Shown: in pieces, positions 23,359 through 35,869 of the stretch
Position numbering within the stretch: position 1 is the stretch's first letter
Layout of the letters: each line of letters begins with the position of its first letter
NCBI RefSeq assembly: GCF_034190915.1
Contig: NW_026947499.1
Coordinates: 4,959,950 to 5,023,949 of the forward strand
Direction: 5' to 3'
DNA from: Cavia porcellus
Lineage: Eukaryota; Chordata; Mammalia; Rodentia; Caviidae
DNA: 64,000 nucleotides
Program-made: the position numbers and the translations under genes
Notes under the pieces: generated by a model
Seen by the model: the letters and a program-made list of their open reading frames with translations, nothing else
The model's database searches: none
Told to the model about the DNA's origin: nothing

Positions 23359-23819
23359 GCGGAGCAGGAGACCTGGAGGCCAGAGCCCGGAGATTCACAT
23401 CACGAGTCTGGGGTTGACATGAAGGAACTAGAAGGCGTCTTAGGGGATTCGTCTGGGCAATGATGCAGCGAGGTCCTGATAGGAGGGCACTTTCTGCAGT
23501 GGCGTGGGGTTGAAGGACCACCAGGTGCTGAGTAAGGAGCCTCCATGCAGATCAGGGAAATGGGCTCAGAGTTAGGAGGACCAATGATCATTGGGAGGTG
23601 GAATCCACTGGACTTTGTGATCAGGCACAGAAGACAAATCAATCAAGGACAAAATTCATTGTTCTCATGAAGAAGTGAGTGTGTGCAGAACCCAGGAGCT
23701 GACCGTGTTTCAGGAAATCCAGCTTGAGCCAAGCCATGAATCACAGGGAGAGGCCATCAAATGCACTAAACATGGAACTCTCACCGAAACGGACTCATGC
23801 ATTCAATACAACCAGTGAC

Positions 23820-23960
23820 AAAGGGAACCAGGTGTCCCATTCTGTGGACAGAAGCGCTAAAGCAGAGAGGAATGGAATGACCCAAGGATGCATAGTAAAA
23901 ATGTGTGAAGGCCAGACTCTGGATTCAACAGGATCCCTAAACTCCTTACCACCAGATGTC
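23820..23960 (+). mobile_element. MIR-like SINE fragment
   Basis: The arrangement 'agcgctaaagcagagaggaa', 'gacccaaggatgcatagtaa' and 'ggccagactctggattcaa' fits the MIR 3' half (gaggttaag, gcccaaggtcac, ggaactcgaacc). Old and diverged. Confidence 0.5.
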
Positions 23961-24598
23961 CAGTGAGTTACCTAGTGTGTCAGCAAGAGGAGTCACAGCC
24001 CCCAAGGGAATGTGTGAGTCACAGGGGTCTGAGGTCATGCTAGGCTCAGGAGTGTTAAATGAGCTCATGCCCAGAACAGGGCTTGGCAGGGTGAGCACAC
24101 AAGGAACTGCCATGGGCCACCCTCATCACTGGCTACTTCCTGGGTGAGGACCCAGCCAGCATTAGCAGAGCACAGCAAGACACCCACACATATCAGCCCC
24201 ATGGGAAGGCAGCCCCTGCCCTGCCTGAGTCCTGGGCAGGCCTCTCCGTGAGCCCCGGCTTCACAGGCAGAGAGTGACATTCTCTGAACCTCTGCTGAAG
24301 GGGTGACAGGTATTCCTCTGCCCATGGAGGTTTAAGTGAGTCCAGGGCCTGATACTCTCAGCACCCAGAAGTTAGGGGTCATTGCCCAGCTCACTGTGGA
24401 CAGTGCCTGGCAGCCAGTGGGCATCTGAAACTTGTAGGAATGCAGGGCAAGGCAGGGCACTACAGGTACCCAGCAATAGGGGTGGAAGCGGTGCTAACTG
24501 TGCAGAGCTGGAGTCCACAGCAAGCAGCTTAACTGGAAGGGACCTGAGGTGTTCAGAGGACTAGGAACCAGGGGCAGACTTGAGCTGTTATTTGTTTT

Positions 24599-25130
24599 CA
24601 ATTTTATTAAAGATTGATTTGTATTCAACACACACACACACACATCAAAAATGTATAGTTTGATGAACTTTAAGGAGCACCAACATCCACATGCTCCCTG
24701 CAGGAAAGGGACAGACTATGTCCATCACCCAGCAGGTGCTCACTACCCTGATCTGTCTTTGGCAGGAAATCATGGAAAGAATCATATAGCACACACACAC
24801 ATCTGGCTTCATCTGCCAAGTCGAATGTTTCTGAGATTCACCCATGTTGTTGTATATACATGTAGCTTTTCTCCAACTGTTCCCAAAGTTTTGTCAGTTA
24901 AAAACAAAATTACTATGAGTAGGATACAAGTCTTTTTGTTGTATTTAAATTTATTGAGTAAATGCCTAAGAGTAGAGTCTCTGGCTCACATGGGAATGCC
25001 CATCGCATCCTTGTAAGAAATAGCCAGAGTGTTTCTCAAAGACGCTGTTCCCCTGGCACATTCTCCCAGCAGCTCAGGAGAATTCTAATCTACCCAGCAC
25101 CTGGCCCTGCCACTGCCCTTGATCGGCTTC
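24599..25130 (-). mobile_element. Old L1 3'-end relic with (CA)n
   Basis: The antisense of an ancient L1 3' end is readable in order: 'tcaattttattaaagattga', (CA)n near 24631-24644, 'tctgagattcacccatgttg', 'attgagtaaatgcctaagag' and 'gcacattctcccagcagctc'. Highly diverged, non-coding. Confidence 0.7.
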
Positions 25131-26805
25131 TCAGTGCTAACACCAAACCATCTGCCTCACGGTACCCGGAGGTTCAGTTCCTGGTCCCTGGCTCTGTGGC
25201 AGAACTGCCCTGCTGGAGCAGTGTGGAGGAGGAAAGCTGCTGAGCTCACAGCACTGGGGCAGCAGGGAGACGGGAAGAGAGCCAGTGAGGATGGGACCAG
25301 GGAGCTGACATGGCCTCCAGGTCACCCCTGGCCCACCAACACAGCTGGCAGGGCACTACGCTACCCTCCCAGCACCTCACAAGCCAACCAAACTGACAAT
25401 GAGGGTGAACAGCTATGCTACTAATTTACACTAACTTGAGGAGGAAACATTACATATTTATTCACTACTTATAAATTTTTGGCAAAAGTCTGTTCACATC
25501 CACCCACTTTTCCCCCCCGAATCATTTTCCAGTACTGTAGACCTGTGGGTCACAGAGGAGATTACTGATGAATGTCCTAGCCTCTAGGATGACAAAAAAT
25601 ATCTGCACAAGGAGCTTTGCAGTAGGAAGTCCCAGAACGCCCTGGGACGCTCCCCATGGTGATGGAGAAGGGGAGGGGTCATTTAGTGGGGAGTGGGCAT
25701 GATGCTCTCCCAGGCCGTTCTCCTGAGGTCTCACATCTTCCCCACGATCCAGCCTTATGCCCACTTTAATTCACTGCTTCTCTCTTTATGGACCACCCCT
25801 GGAGAGCAGTGGGCTTGGCCCCCTGGAGGGACAAACTGATGCCCTGGACCATGGGGAAATAAGGGTGCTTGGCTCCCCACTGTTGTACCCACGCCCCAAG
25901 TTCTAAGGCAGCCAGTCCTCAGCAGGCTTTGTTCAACTCCAAGCAACCATTGTGAGCTCACTTCACCCCAAACTGATGTCATCCAGGGGGCAGCGGTTGG
26001 GTCAGCTCTGAGATGGAGTATTAAACACTTATAACAGCGGGTCTCCTGCCCACTGGGGCTATGGTCACACAAGAAGCTATTTTAGGCTTTGTGCATGTCT
26101 CTCTTAAAGAAAGGCAGCTAACTTGGCTCATTCAGTGTCTCACAAAGGATTTATGTAACAACCAGAAAGAAGTCCCAGGGGTTCTTACAACCAGTCTAAG
26201 TCTCTCCCTGAAATCCCACGGTGGAGCTGAACAATTACATTAAGTTGGGGGAAAGCTGTAAGACAGATGTGCACTATAAATACTCTGCTGCACTCCTTAA
26301 CTCTAATTTAAGGCCAGCGGCCACACAAGGTAAATGTCCCATTCTTACCAACAGGAATGCCCCAAAGAAATAAGCAGAAGCATCATAAATACAGTTTATG
26401 GCTTCTGCAGAAGCTCCCTGACTGTACACAGTCAGAGAAGCCTCAGCTGTTTCTGGCTGTCTCTCTCTCTCCCACACCCTGAATGCTGTCAGTGTGAGTG
26501 GGGTGGCTGGAGGGGCAGCCACCACTTCAGAACCCAAGAGAACAATTCCATGGAGTTTAGAAATCAAGTCCTAGGACCACTCATGTCCAGTTTTCTCCCT
26601 CAGTGTGAAACAGTCCTGTGGGTCTGCGCCCTTGTGAATTAAATGTGGTGGCTTTTGCAGTCAAAAGCATTTGTGACTGCAGTGAAGCATCTCCTGGGGA
26701 GACAATCGTCCAAGGTTACAGACATCACTGTCACAATTAAAGGCTGCTTGCTCATTCAGTCAGTAATGCAGCCTGTTTGCTGAATATCTACTGTGCCAAT
26801 TGCCC

Positions 26806-26808
<3 letters not shown>
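25131..26808. other. Single-copy non-coding stretch, no gene seen
   Basis: Frames up to 105 codons, none recognised. No repeat was identified. Confidence 0.5.

Positions 26809-26849
<41 letters not shown>
26809..26849. repeat. (AC)n microsatellite
   Basis: A perfect 41-bp AC run between single-copy flanks. Frames translating it as polyvaline-cysteine are artefacts. Confidence 0.95.
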
Positions 26850-26850
<1 letters not shown>

Positions 26851-27460
26851 CAAGCAGAGGCCCTTCTCTGAGCCCCCACACTGAGGTGGAGATGGGAGAA
26901 TGGGTGGACAATGGACTCATGCTGGTCACCGCTGTGTAACAATGGTGAGGAAACCAAAGCAGTGCTTGGGCTGCCCTGCAGGTGAGTCGGCTGGCGTAGG
27001 ATCTCCATGGCCCTCCTCTCAAGCCCTGCAACTTGTTTGGAAGATGCATTTTGTGAGCTAACATCTGCGTGAGGCCTGAGTGTGGGGACAGGGTTGGACC
27101 CATAAAGGTCCTACATGACCCTGGAGTGGAGTAACCATTAGAGTCCTGGAATCCAAGGCAGGAACAGTTGTGGTAAACTCAGTACAAGAAAGATGACGGA
27201 GGGAGGAGGCTGAGAGTTGCCTGAGGCCATGTCCCGGGAAGTTCTTCAAAGGCTGCAGTGAGGAATGTGGATTTTGAAGTCCTCCATCCTGGGTCTGGTT
27301 TTTCCATCCTCAGCCTTCAGAAGGCCCTCCCCATACAATGATCCTGTGGCATACAATCCAAAGCTGTCCAGAATCACTCAACAGAGCCACTGCCTCTTGG
27401 GTTCAATGTGTGTGTCTCCACAAGACTGTAGCTTGCCCAGCAGGGAAAAACACATTTACT
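26850..27460. other. Single-copy non-coding stretch, no gene seen
   Basis: Short frames only; nothing recognised. Confidence 0.5.
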
Positions 27461-27475
27461 TAAAAGCCTAGTTGG

Positions 27476-27646
27476 CAGCTGGGCATGGTGCCAGCTGGGC
27501 ATGGTGGCTCATACCTGTAATCACTGCACTCAGGAGGCTGAGGCAGGAGGGTCATTGCAAGTTTGAGACTAGCCTGGGCTACAAAGTGAGCTCCAGACCA
27601 ACCTGAACTGGATAACAAAACCTTGTCTGAAAAAAGACTTAATAAA
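27476..27646 (+). mobile_element. B1-like SINE with 5' micro-duplication
   Basis: Sense B1 order: 'cagctgggcatggtggctca', 'cctgtaatcactgcactcag', 'gaggctgaggcaggagggtc', 'gactagcctgggctacaaag', then an A-rich tail. The first 16 bases are duplicated in tandem (27476-27491 and 27492-27507). TAAAAGCCTAG (27461-27471) and TAAAAGCCCAG (27647-27657) flank it, a target-site duplication matching at 10 of 11 positions. Confidence 0.85.
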
Positions 27647-27657
27647 TAAAAGCCCAG

Positions 27658-28314
27658 AAGCCAATGTTGATAACATGCAGAAATGCTGAGCTCAGGAAAT
27701 ATACCTCAATTCAAATCCTCACTGCCTATGCCACATTTTAACTGTTTAATCCTAGGCAAATCTGTCAGCCTCACTGAAGCTCAGCTTTCCAATTTCAAGA
27801 ATGTCACTAATGAGTTGTCTTTATGTCAAGTGGTAATAGAAGGCAATGTTCAGTCGAGGGATGCAGGAGGCAGAGTGAGACCTTTCCACAGTGTCACCAG
27901 ATCTGCTGTTCTCTGGAGCAGCGAGCACAACAGCAGCCAGCAAAGGAGTCCATCCTGGGCTCGGGTCCCTTGATGTTTCTGCCACCTCCTCCGCTTGGAA
28001 CCCTAAGCAGGTAAGGTGTGGCCCTGACTTGTGCAGACCTCCATGGAGGACATCAGGTCCCAGCTAACTCAGCCAGAGCAGGCAGGAATTCACTCACAGG
28101 CACTTGACTATAGTCAGGTGAATATGGAGGAGGAAGTAACAGAGGACAGAAAGAAAAAAAAGAAAAGAAACATGAGGAGGAAGAGGAAGAGAAGGAGGAG
28201 AGGAAGATCAACAATAATGTGATTATTTTCAGTTTTTGAAGCTCCTGGAATGGCTCATGTTTACATCTTCAACATTTTACATTATGTGAACCACCTGCCC
28301 GGGTAGGCGGCTAA
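27658..28314. other. Non-coding stretch with MIR fragment and purine tract
   Basis: Around 27715-27810 the order 'tttaatcctaggcaaatctg' then 'cactgaagctcagctttcc' fits a sense MIR 3' half. At 28148-28206 there is a purine-only tract rich in AGGAAG and GGAGGA. No gene was recognised. Confidence 0.5.
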
Positions 28315-28411
28315 CCAGGGCACAGAATTTAAGGAGGAACTCACACTCAGGTGTTGCTCCTGCACTTGCCCAGGTGTGAGACTCAGTGCCTCCTTAAATC
28401 CTGCGCCCTGG
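28315..28411. repeat. 97-bp imperfect hairpin (inverted repeat)
   Basis: Arms 28315-28337 and 28389-28411 are 23 bp each and complementary at 21 positions. An inner perfect pair, CTCACAC (28340-28346) and GTGTGAG (28374-28380), continues the stem with small bulges. The form fits a palindromic MITE-like DNA transposon relic or a structured RNA, but no family was identified. Confidence 0.8.
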
Positions 28412-28989
28412 CATCTTTCTGCCTATCAGGACCCTGCACTTTAACTGGGTTAGAACTGTCCTGTTGTGACTCTCCTCAAATCTCCAGGGCCCTCATTACT
28501 GCTCAGGCTGAGAACCCCAGGGAAGTAGGAGGAGAGTCATTATTTCCTTCTCTCTGACCAGGACAAAGGCTGATCTCTCTTCCCCTGCTACTTATTTCCT
28601 GGCTGCCTGGCACAGATGTTCTTAAATCCCCACAGAGCCAATTTCCTGACAATGACACTGGTAATAGCTGCTAATGTGCACTTCCTGAAACTGCAGTGTA
28701 AATCCCAAACTGTAGAAAGGTGACATTCTGCTCAGCCTCCTGGAATAGCTCGAGAGATGGAGCTGTGAGGTTGCTTGGAGTTCACAGGGTTTCCCTCGAG
28801 AAAGAATTTCTTTCTTTCTTTTTTAATTTCTGCCTAACATTTTGCCTTGTGGATGGCCAAATCACTTACAGCCTTTATGCAACTTGAAACTGATCTCACT
28901 GGGATCTGAGAGTTCCCTTGATAACCATGTAATTAGACACGGAATCCCCATGGTACAAACGTTAGGAAGGCGTCCTAGTGTCTGAGCCC
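28412..28989. other. Single-copy non-coding stretch, no gene seen
   Basis: No frame or repeat of note. Confidence 0.5.
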
Positions 28990-29335
28990 TACTGTCTTAG
29001 TTACTTTTTACTCATTGCTGAGACAAAATACCTGAAGCCCAAGTGGGAAAGGAAAGGTTTATTTCTTACAGTTGTTGGAGGTTTCAGTCCACACTCAGTT
29101 GGCTCCAAAGCAGGCGGGCATGGCTGGGCCGCTCTTCATGGTGGCTGCAAACAGCAAGCAGGAACCAGCAAAGAGCAAGACACACCTTCTTCCTGCCATT
29201 ACATTACATCCTGGCTCCACCCCTATGTGGGTGTAGCACTGACACCATCCATCCAAGCACTACTCAATGAGCCATCACAAATGCATAATGCAAACTCATG
29301 AGGCCTGGGGGCCACAGACATAAACCATGACACCT
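28990..29335 (+). mobile_element. Dispersed repeat family B, copy 1 (LTR/ERV-like)
   Basis: It begins 'ctgtcttagttactttttac' and contains 'gctgagacaaaatacctgaa', 'ggaaaggtttatttcttaca', 'tcatggtggctgcaaacagc' and 'cagacataaaccatgacac'. Copies with the same block order occur at 36287-36812 and 59548-59990. The pattern is common in rodent and other mammalian DNA; the family name is not certain. Confidence 0.6.
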
Positions 29336-29412
29336 ACTATGTGCCTGACTCTATCACCAGGGTCTCAAGCTACCCAGGAAGGAGCTACACCCATTACTGT
29401 GTTTCACACACA

Positions 29413-29490
29413 CACACAGAGTGGATCCTCCTGCCTCAGCCTCCCAAGTGCTGGGAGGCTGTGTGTCACTGTGCCCAGACCCAGGCACGT
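29413..29490 (-). mobile_element. B1-like SINE fragment
   Basis: A short antisense B1 core ('gatcctcctgcctcagcctc', 'ccaagtgctgggaggctgtg') is preceded by a short (CA)n. Confidence 0.7.
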
Positions 29491-32400
29491 GCTAAGCACC
29501 TGCATGTGTGGTGTTTTCTTCTCCTGAAGCAACAGGAAGCTGACCCCTGTGCTGTGCTCCCTCAGGGCCCTCCAAGGCTTTGGTCACAGCAGTTCATAGT
29601 CCTTAGAGTGTGCCACAAGTCATCCCACACAGACACGCATGTTCTGAATGGGGGCATCCACAGGAAAGGCCCATCCCTGCCCTGTGTCCCCTCAGGTGCA
29701 CAGTAAACCACCACGTGCTGGCGTCATTTGTATTTGTGCACTGCTTCAGCATGTGCAGCCTGTGTGCACACGACTACACAGTCACGGGCCAAAGGGTGAC
29801 AGATTTTGATTTCTCTCTTACAGGGGAGGAGGTAGAGGAGGGGAGCAGGGTCCCGAAGTGGCCTATTTGGAGCATTGTCTCCACAAGGACCCCTCCCCAG
29901 CCTGCTAGCTACAAAGCAGGGCCCTTCACCCACTCCCAGCTCCCTGTTGGTTATTGAGTGTTGGCTTCTCGTCCTTCCCTCCTTCATACTGGGGCATGAA
30001 TTCCTTGTTACAAACCTTGGTACATAAAAGATACTCGACATGGTGCTGGTCACCAAGAGCAAGAGTCAAGAAGCCAGTAGCCTGCACACCACGTCGAGTG
30101 GGGACCACTGAGGACAGGGACACGTGGGTGGGCTCCGCAGCCACAGTGTCATTTCTAATCATCAGCTGCTCTATTCTCAAATTGCAAGCTCCCATTTCCC
30201 ATGAGTGAGTGATGTCCATCTGCACCCAGCTCTCAGCCACGCAGTGAGGAGGCGCAGAGGTTCCTGGTGGCGTGTGCTGGGCATGATGCCTGGCACACAG
30301 GAAAGGACAGGAGGGACCTGTGGTCCCCGTGGAGGGCTGCGCCCATCTGGGAGGGAATCACACCCTCCACCACGGTCCCTGATTGTTCCTGCATCCTGTG
30401 TGTGTTACAGATGCCCTCAGCCTTCATCTTGTGGTCTCTGACTGACACTTGGTGTGACTGTGTGACTTGTGCTGGTGGCCATAGGCAGTGCAGCAGACCT
30501 GGAGGAGGTTTTGGGAGTCACGCAGTGTCACCCTTCTGTGGCCACCACAAAAGTTGCTCCTGGGTCATCATGGTCCGCTGGCCTGTGAATGCACTGCACA
30601 GTGTCACACAGTCACCACCCTGGAGAGATGCAGCAGCCTTGTTTGGAAAAAGCCAACCTTTCAAAGACTTTACTGCCTCCTGTCCTGGGAGGGTGCTATG
30701 GCATGTCTCACACCCCAAAAATGTGACCCTCAGGTGGCTTTGCTCTTCTTGCAGCTAAGATATCGCTGTCCAACAAAAGCACCCTATCATGCAAAGGCGT
30801 TGCAGTCTCTGATTTCCACTGCACCTGAGGCACATCTATTCTGACTCTGACATCTTGAAGTTGGGTTTGCTCTTCCATCTCCTGTTTGTGCCTTGACTAT
30901 AGAAATGATTATGGCTGCAGAGGTGGCAAGGGAGCTGAGGAAGCCTCCAGTGAAAGCACACTGTGTCAGCATTCAAATTCCACGTGCTCTCCCCTCCGCC
31001 CGGAGACTTTGATTTGCTGACAGCCCAGGGACCTGTTCATTTACAAGTGTTGGCAGTGCCAGGGACACTTTCATAGTCACACACCTTCTTCCAGCCTCCT
31101 GCATGGCCTAGACTTTTGTCAAAGGAAGATTTCTAAAATCCGCCACAAAGGGACCCTTTGAGAATGAAGGGACCCTGCTCAGGCCGAAGGTGTCCACAGT
31201 GCTGGCTGCCACCCGCCTTCCCCACACCTCCTTCACGGCTGACCTGCACCGCTCCTGTGGGGGAGGCAGCCTTTCGGGATGGAGATTCACACTGAAATTC
31301 TGTGGCCCCTGCACACAGAGGGGCAGACCCTGCTATCAGCCACATTGGGTCCCAGGTGGTCCATGCTGGGAACCCCGAGGGGGTGGCTTTTCCTCTTCTC
31401 TTCAGCACCAGGCAGCAGGCTCGCAGCTGGCACCACCGTCCACCTCCACATTCAGAGCGGCTCTCAGCCCTCTCAATCAAACAGCGAGTGGCCCCCAATC
31501 CTCACCAATGCTGCTTTCAGCTACGAGTGGAAACAGTCTCGGTGCAGCCTGCGAGCATCCATGTTTAAGTGGATGTGTGTGCACAAGAACAAGTTAGACA
31601 CATTCAGAAGGTGAGATTGCTGAAGAAGGCCTTAGAGTCTGTTCTGAAAGCACGAATTCTTTCATGCAGGATCCAGCATTCTATATGCAGCGTACGCTGC
31701 GGGTGACCGCCTCCCAAACCACCCACAAATTCTGATCCTCTGTGTTCTCCTACTGTAGAAACTGGAAATCAAGCTATTGGTCTTTTCTCTTTCCATGGAG
31801 CTAATGTGCATCTCTGAGTCCTATCTCAGGCTTCTGATGTGGAAGCAGAAGGATCTAGAGAGGTACGAGTTTTAAGGAGAGCACATTTAGCATGCCTTTC
31901 TTTCTTCTGCTAGTGATGTATGATGGTTGGAGCTGGGGCAGCCACCTTGTAACCACTGAAAGGAAAACTACACACTAAAGACCCTGAGGAGGAGAGAGAA
32001 GAGCCCCAGGGGCCTTGAGGGCAGACGGAGACATTGCTCCAACCATCAGCTCCCTGGCTCTGGGTCACGTCCCGGTGATGTCTGTCTAACTGGGGTTGCC
32101 TGGCTGTGGAGAGAACAGGAAATCTTGTCCAAGAAGCACTGATCACACCCTGACTCTGGCAGATGTGGGCTGGGTGGCCCCTGTGTAGGTTCCCAAAACT
32201 CTCTAAGCCTTCGCTTATTTATCTTTTAAAAAAGAGGCAATGGTTTTCCAGAGTCTTCTAAGAAACAAATGAGCCCTTGGGAAGCGCCCAGCCTGTGGCC
32301 TGGGACAGAACAGCGCTCCCCAGATGTTTGTTCCTACTCCAGCACAGCGCCACCATCTGTGACCTGTGCATAGATTTTACCAAAGAACATAACCTTGATG

Positions 32401-34009
32401 CTTCCGTGTGTTTTAACTGTAAACTGTGTCTTCTTGGAGTCTGCCCCTGGGCAGCCTGGGTGTATTTTTCTTGATGTGACAAGGGATGCATGAGTCATGT
32501 GAATGTTACTTCATGATGCCTGCCTACTTGTGTTCTGTGGTCAAAAGAAATTCAGAAATGTCCCTTGCTTTAACTGATCAGCAGCGAGTATTAGTGATTT
32601 AACAGCAGAGGTAGTCCTGAGATTAAAACAGGGGATTGAAATCAGGCAGAAAAATTGCAAACACTGTCAGCAGAGCTCCAGCCTCGGTACAGGGTCCTAA
32701 CGCACCCCTGCTCTGGGGTGGTCCACACTCAGTAACCCCCTCAGGAGTGCAGTGCTGGAATGGGGGAAATATCTCCCTCAGTCAGGAACATCTCACTGCC
32801 CGCCCCAGCAGAGGGTGGGAGCCCGTGACCCGCTGTTGATGGGATGCACAGTGCACCTTGATGAGGCAAAAGGAGAGCTCCCGAGATACACGGGGCTGAA
32901 AGGTGCACCCACTGCTGTGGGCTCCACCCAGACCCACTACTTCCTTGTTATCCTGAGAATAGCATCACATGCACCCCAATAAGAGGTGGCCAATCAGATG
33001 CGTGACCCAGCACCTCTCCCAGCTGTCAAGGTCATCAGAAACCTGAAACCACTGAGAAACTGCAGCCACCAAAAGGACCTTGGGGTGGTGGTAGTTCCTG
33101 GTAGGATCTCAGTCAGACAGAAACCACAGGGGGCCTCAAGAAAATCTCAGTGAATGGTGGCCTTAGTGGGTCACAATGAGAAGTCCCAGCATGCCAGTGC
33201 AGTAAGTACTGTGCCAACCAAATCTCAGTGACAGAGAAGTCAGGCGGGGCATGTATGGAAAGTCTGTCCTAACCTCTTAACGGTCCTCCACACAGAGTAC
33301 TTTGAGGTCTATTTTAGAAATTCGTTTAATGTTATTTAACCCTGCATTTTCTGTGTGCATTTGAGCCTGAGCATTCTGTGACCCTCCCCAGCATCTCTGC
33401 TAATATTCCACGGGAAACATTTTGAAAAGCTGTTAACCACATTTAACAAATTTTAAAGATAATTTTAAAACACTTTTTACTGTAAATGAAACATTCAAAC
33501 TCACTCTGGCTGGTTAGTTTATTAATTTGATTGCACGTTCATACTTAAAGCAGTGATTAAAAGGCTGCGGTGATTTCAATAGTTCACCACGCTCTTCTCA
33601 AGTTCTACACAATTAACGCTTTTACCCAAGCAGTGCTGCATCCAGAGGCATGGCCTGGGCCACCATGTCCTTCCTAAGTGCGCTGCAGTGAGCCATAGGC
33701 AGGCTCCTTTGGGAAATGTGAAAAGTCCCACAGACAGATTTCAGCGGCTCTCTGTGTTGCTTTAGGGTCCTCTAGGTCTAAGGATCCCTGCTGTCTGTGC
33801 CAGTTCAATCCAGTCTGTCACTGCAGGGCCCAAGCCTCCCTCAAAGAAGCCCACAACACACATGTGAGCCCTGGTTCATGTGCTGTGTTGACAGAAAATA
33901 GTGGGAAAGGTCCCTGCTTCCAGCATCTCTGCATCCCGGCCCAAGTGACCGGCAATGCTCTCTCTGGCGCTCTCTACTGCTGGGCTCCCCACTGCCTTGG
34001 TTGGTATCA
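29491..34009. other. Single-copy non-coding stretch, no gene seen
   Basis: A 4.5-kb stretch. Frames reach 163 codons (30267-30758 plus), none recognised. An MIR-like patch lies near 32165-32245 ('aactctctaagccttcgctt'). The AT-rich block at 33300-33620 is free of named repeats and is a possible conserved non-coding element, unproven. Confidence 0.45.
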
Positions 34010-34405
34010 TGTGTTATAACCAGAGGACCCCTCAAAGCTTCATGTGCTAGTAGGTGGGGCTTTGGGGCAGTCATTTTATTTGGGGGTCAGGACCCTCATC
34101 CCTGGATTAGTCACTTTTGAGTTTGAAGTTAAGTGTGCTGGGAGGTGGAGCCTGGTTGGAGGAAGTGGGTCACTAGGGGTGTGTACCGGAAGGGTATGCT
34201 CCCTCCTCCTCCTGTGACCCTTCCCTGCCTCCTTCCTGCTCTGTTTGGACTGTTTCTCCTCTGCCATGAGCCACCCTGCCTTGGAGTCAGACAACTATGG
34301 ACTGGAACCTCTGCACACTGTGAACAAAAGTAAACCCTCCCCGACTTTAAATTGAGGGTGTTAGATATTGTGTTTGAGCAACAAGAAGGCGAGGAAAGCA
34401 GCTGA
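34010..34405 (+). mobile_element. MaLR-like solo LTR
   Basis: Blocks typical of MaLR LTRs appear in order: 'gaccctcatccctggattag', 'gtgctgggaggtggagcctg', 'gttggaggaagtgggtcact', 'ctgccatgagccaccctgcc' and 'ctatggactggaacctctgc'. The last is shared with the LTR at 63340-63660. No internal retroviral coding region flanks it. Confidence 0.65.
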
Positions 34406-34593
34406 GTCTCACCCATGCGGTCCAGTCCAGCCACTACCTGGGCTGGATCTACAGGCTTTAAAGAGACAACCTGACGCCCGACGGTCCATTTAATGCTTAC
34501 TTCCTGAACTCCACAGGTTTCTGAAGATCTTCCTTGTCTTATAAAAGCAAGTAGCTCCACCTTCTTCTTCCCATGGCCTCTGTGGTGGTCTGT

Positions 34594-34617
34594 GCTGTGT
34601 GTGTGTGCGGGTGTGTG

Positions 34618-34656
<39 letters not shown>
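34594..34656. repeat. (TG)n microsatellite
   Basis: An interrupted TG run; the uninterrupted part spans about 34619-34656. Confidence 0.9.
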
Positions 34657-34659
<3 letters not shown>

Positions 34660-35085
34660 CTTATTTTTCTTATCAAGACACCAGTTGTATTGGGTGCAGG
34701 CCCTTTGGAACACACATTCTCCTGCCTCAGAGCCAGCCCAAAGGCTGTCCCTCTCCCAGAAGCCCCCAGCAGCCCCAGGCTGAGACCTGAGGGTGCTCTC
34801 TGGGCCTGTTGCATGGCCACACATGACCTGGTCCTGCTGCTGGCTGGGGTGATGAGCCTGGGCACAAAGATGGAGAGGGGACAGAGAGGGTCTCCAAGGA
34901 AGAATCTTCATGCTCTTGATACAAAGGCAAAGAGGGTGGGAAATAAGAGGCCAAGGAGCTCTCCAACCTGGGACAAGAAAGCTGCAGCCTCAGCAGCTCC
35001 TTTGTGGGAGAAAAGCTGCATTTCAATTGCTAAAGGAATTCTACACCAACCACAAGGGGCTGTTTGGAGACACATTAATTAGATT
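34657..35085. other. Single-copy non-coding stretch, no gene seen
   Basis: Frames of up to 260 codons on the minus strand (34129-34911) and 169 codons on the plus strand (34573-35082) read through the TG repeat and neighbouring LTR and match no known family. Confidence 0.5.
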
Positions 35086-35745
35086 CCTTTTTATGTACTT
35101 ATCACATCAATTATTTTTACTCCTTTCTCTCCTTCTCTCCCTCCATCTCTGGATCCCTCTCCTATTTGTAATTCTATGTCTTTGTTTCCTGTTTTTACCT
35201 TTCATTTCCTGCATTTGTTTTTTAAAGTGTTTATACTTTGGTTATCTCAAATGAGAGAAGTTATGCTGTATTTAAGCAGATGTGTCTGATTCATTTCATT
35301 TAAATTTACGTCTTGAGGTACCTTGATTTTCCTGCAGAGGACTCAGTTTATCCTTCCTCGTGGCAGAGTAGGGTTCCACTGCGTACAACACCACATTTCT
35401 CCCATGCATTCACCTGCTGATGGATGCAGACATTGCTTTAAGCTTTACCTGTTACAGATTGTGCTGCTAGAAACACAGGTGTACACTGTAAAGTGATGAC
35501 TTTAACTCTTTGGTGAAGCTAGACCGAATAGGATTCCCAGCTTTAGTTTTTTGAAAACTGCGTACTGATTTCCACAGTGGGTGCACAAGTTTGCATCCCC
35601 ACCTACAATATGGAAGAGTTTGTTTTTCCCTGAAGCCTTGCCGGCATTTGTTGTTAACTGTTTGTTTTGATAGTTCTTTTCTGCATCCTAGTGTCTAAGT
35701 CACATAAGATACTTTGCTCAGGCCAAGTTTCTTTCACTTGGTGGG
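35086..35745 (-). mobile_element. L1 3'-end relic (3' UTR and ORF2 C-terminus)
   Basis: Antisense L1 motifs run in order: a pyrimidine-rich 3' UTR, 'cgtggcagagtagggttcca' (corresponding to 'tactccattgta' in the intact element), 'cagattgtgctgctagaaac', 'actgatttccacagtgggtg' and 'gccttgccggcatttgttgt'. It aligns with 46640-46990 of the intact L1. Frames are broken. Confidence 0.8.
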
Positions 35746-35869
35746 TTTCCTGTGTAATCGTACTCAGCACTTAATCCAAGCACAGCTGTAAAGCCCCGTC
35801 CTCTGAGCCTGAAATTGTCTCTTTCAAATCATCAGGCACCTGAATACATGAAGCTTCTGTATGTGAACA

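Larger units (their letters stand above)
23231..24598. other. Single-copy stretch with the lone satellite-unit homologue, no gene seen
   Basis: No gene was recognised. It contains the single copy of the satellite segment (23282-23358) and an MIR-like patch at about 23820-23960. Otherwise unassigned. Confidence 0.5.

Noticed and set aside
34129..34911. 260-codon minus-strand ORF
   Set aside because: It reads across a MaLR-like LTR and a TG microsatellite (Thr-His run), so it is a chance frame.
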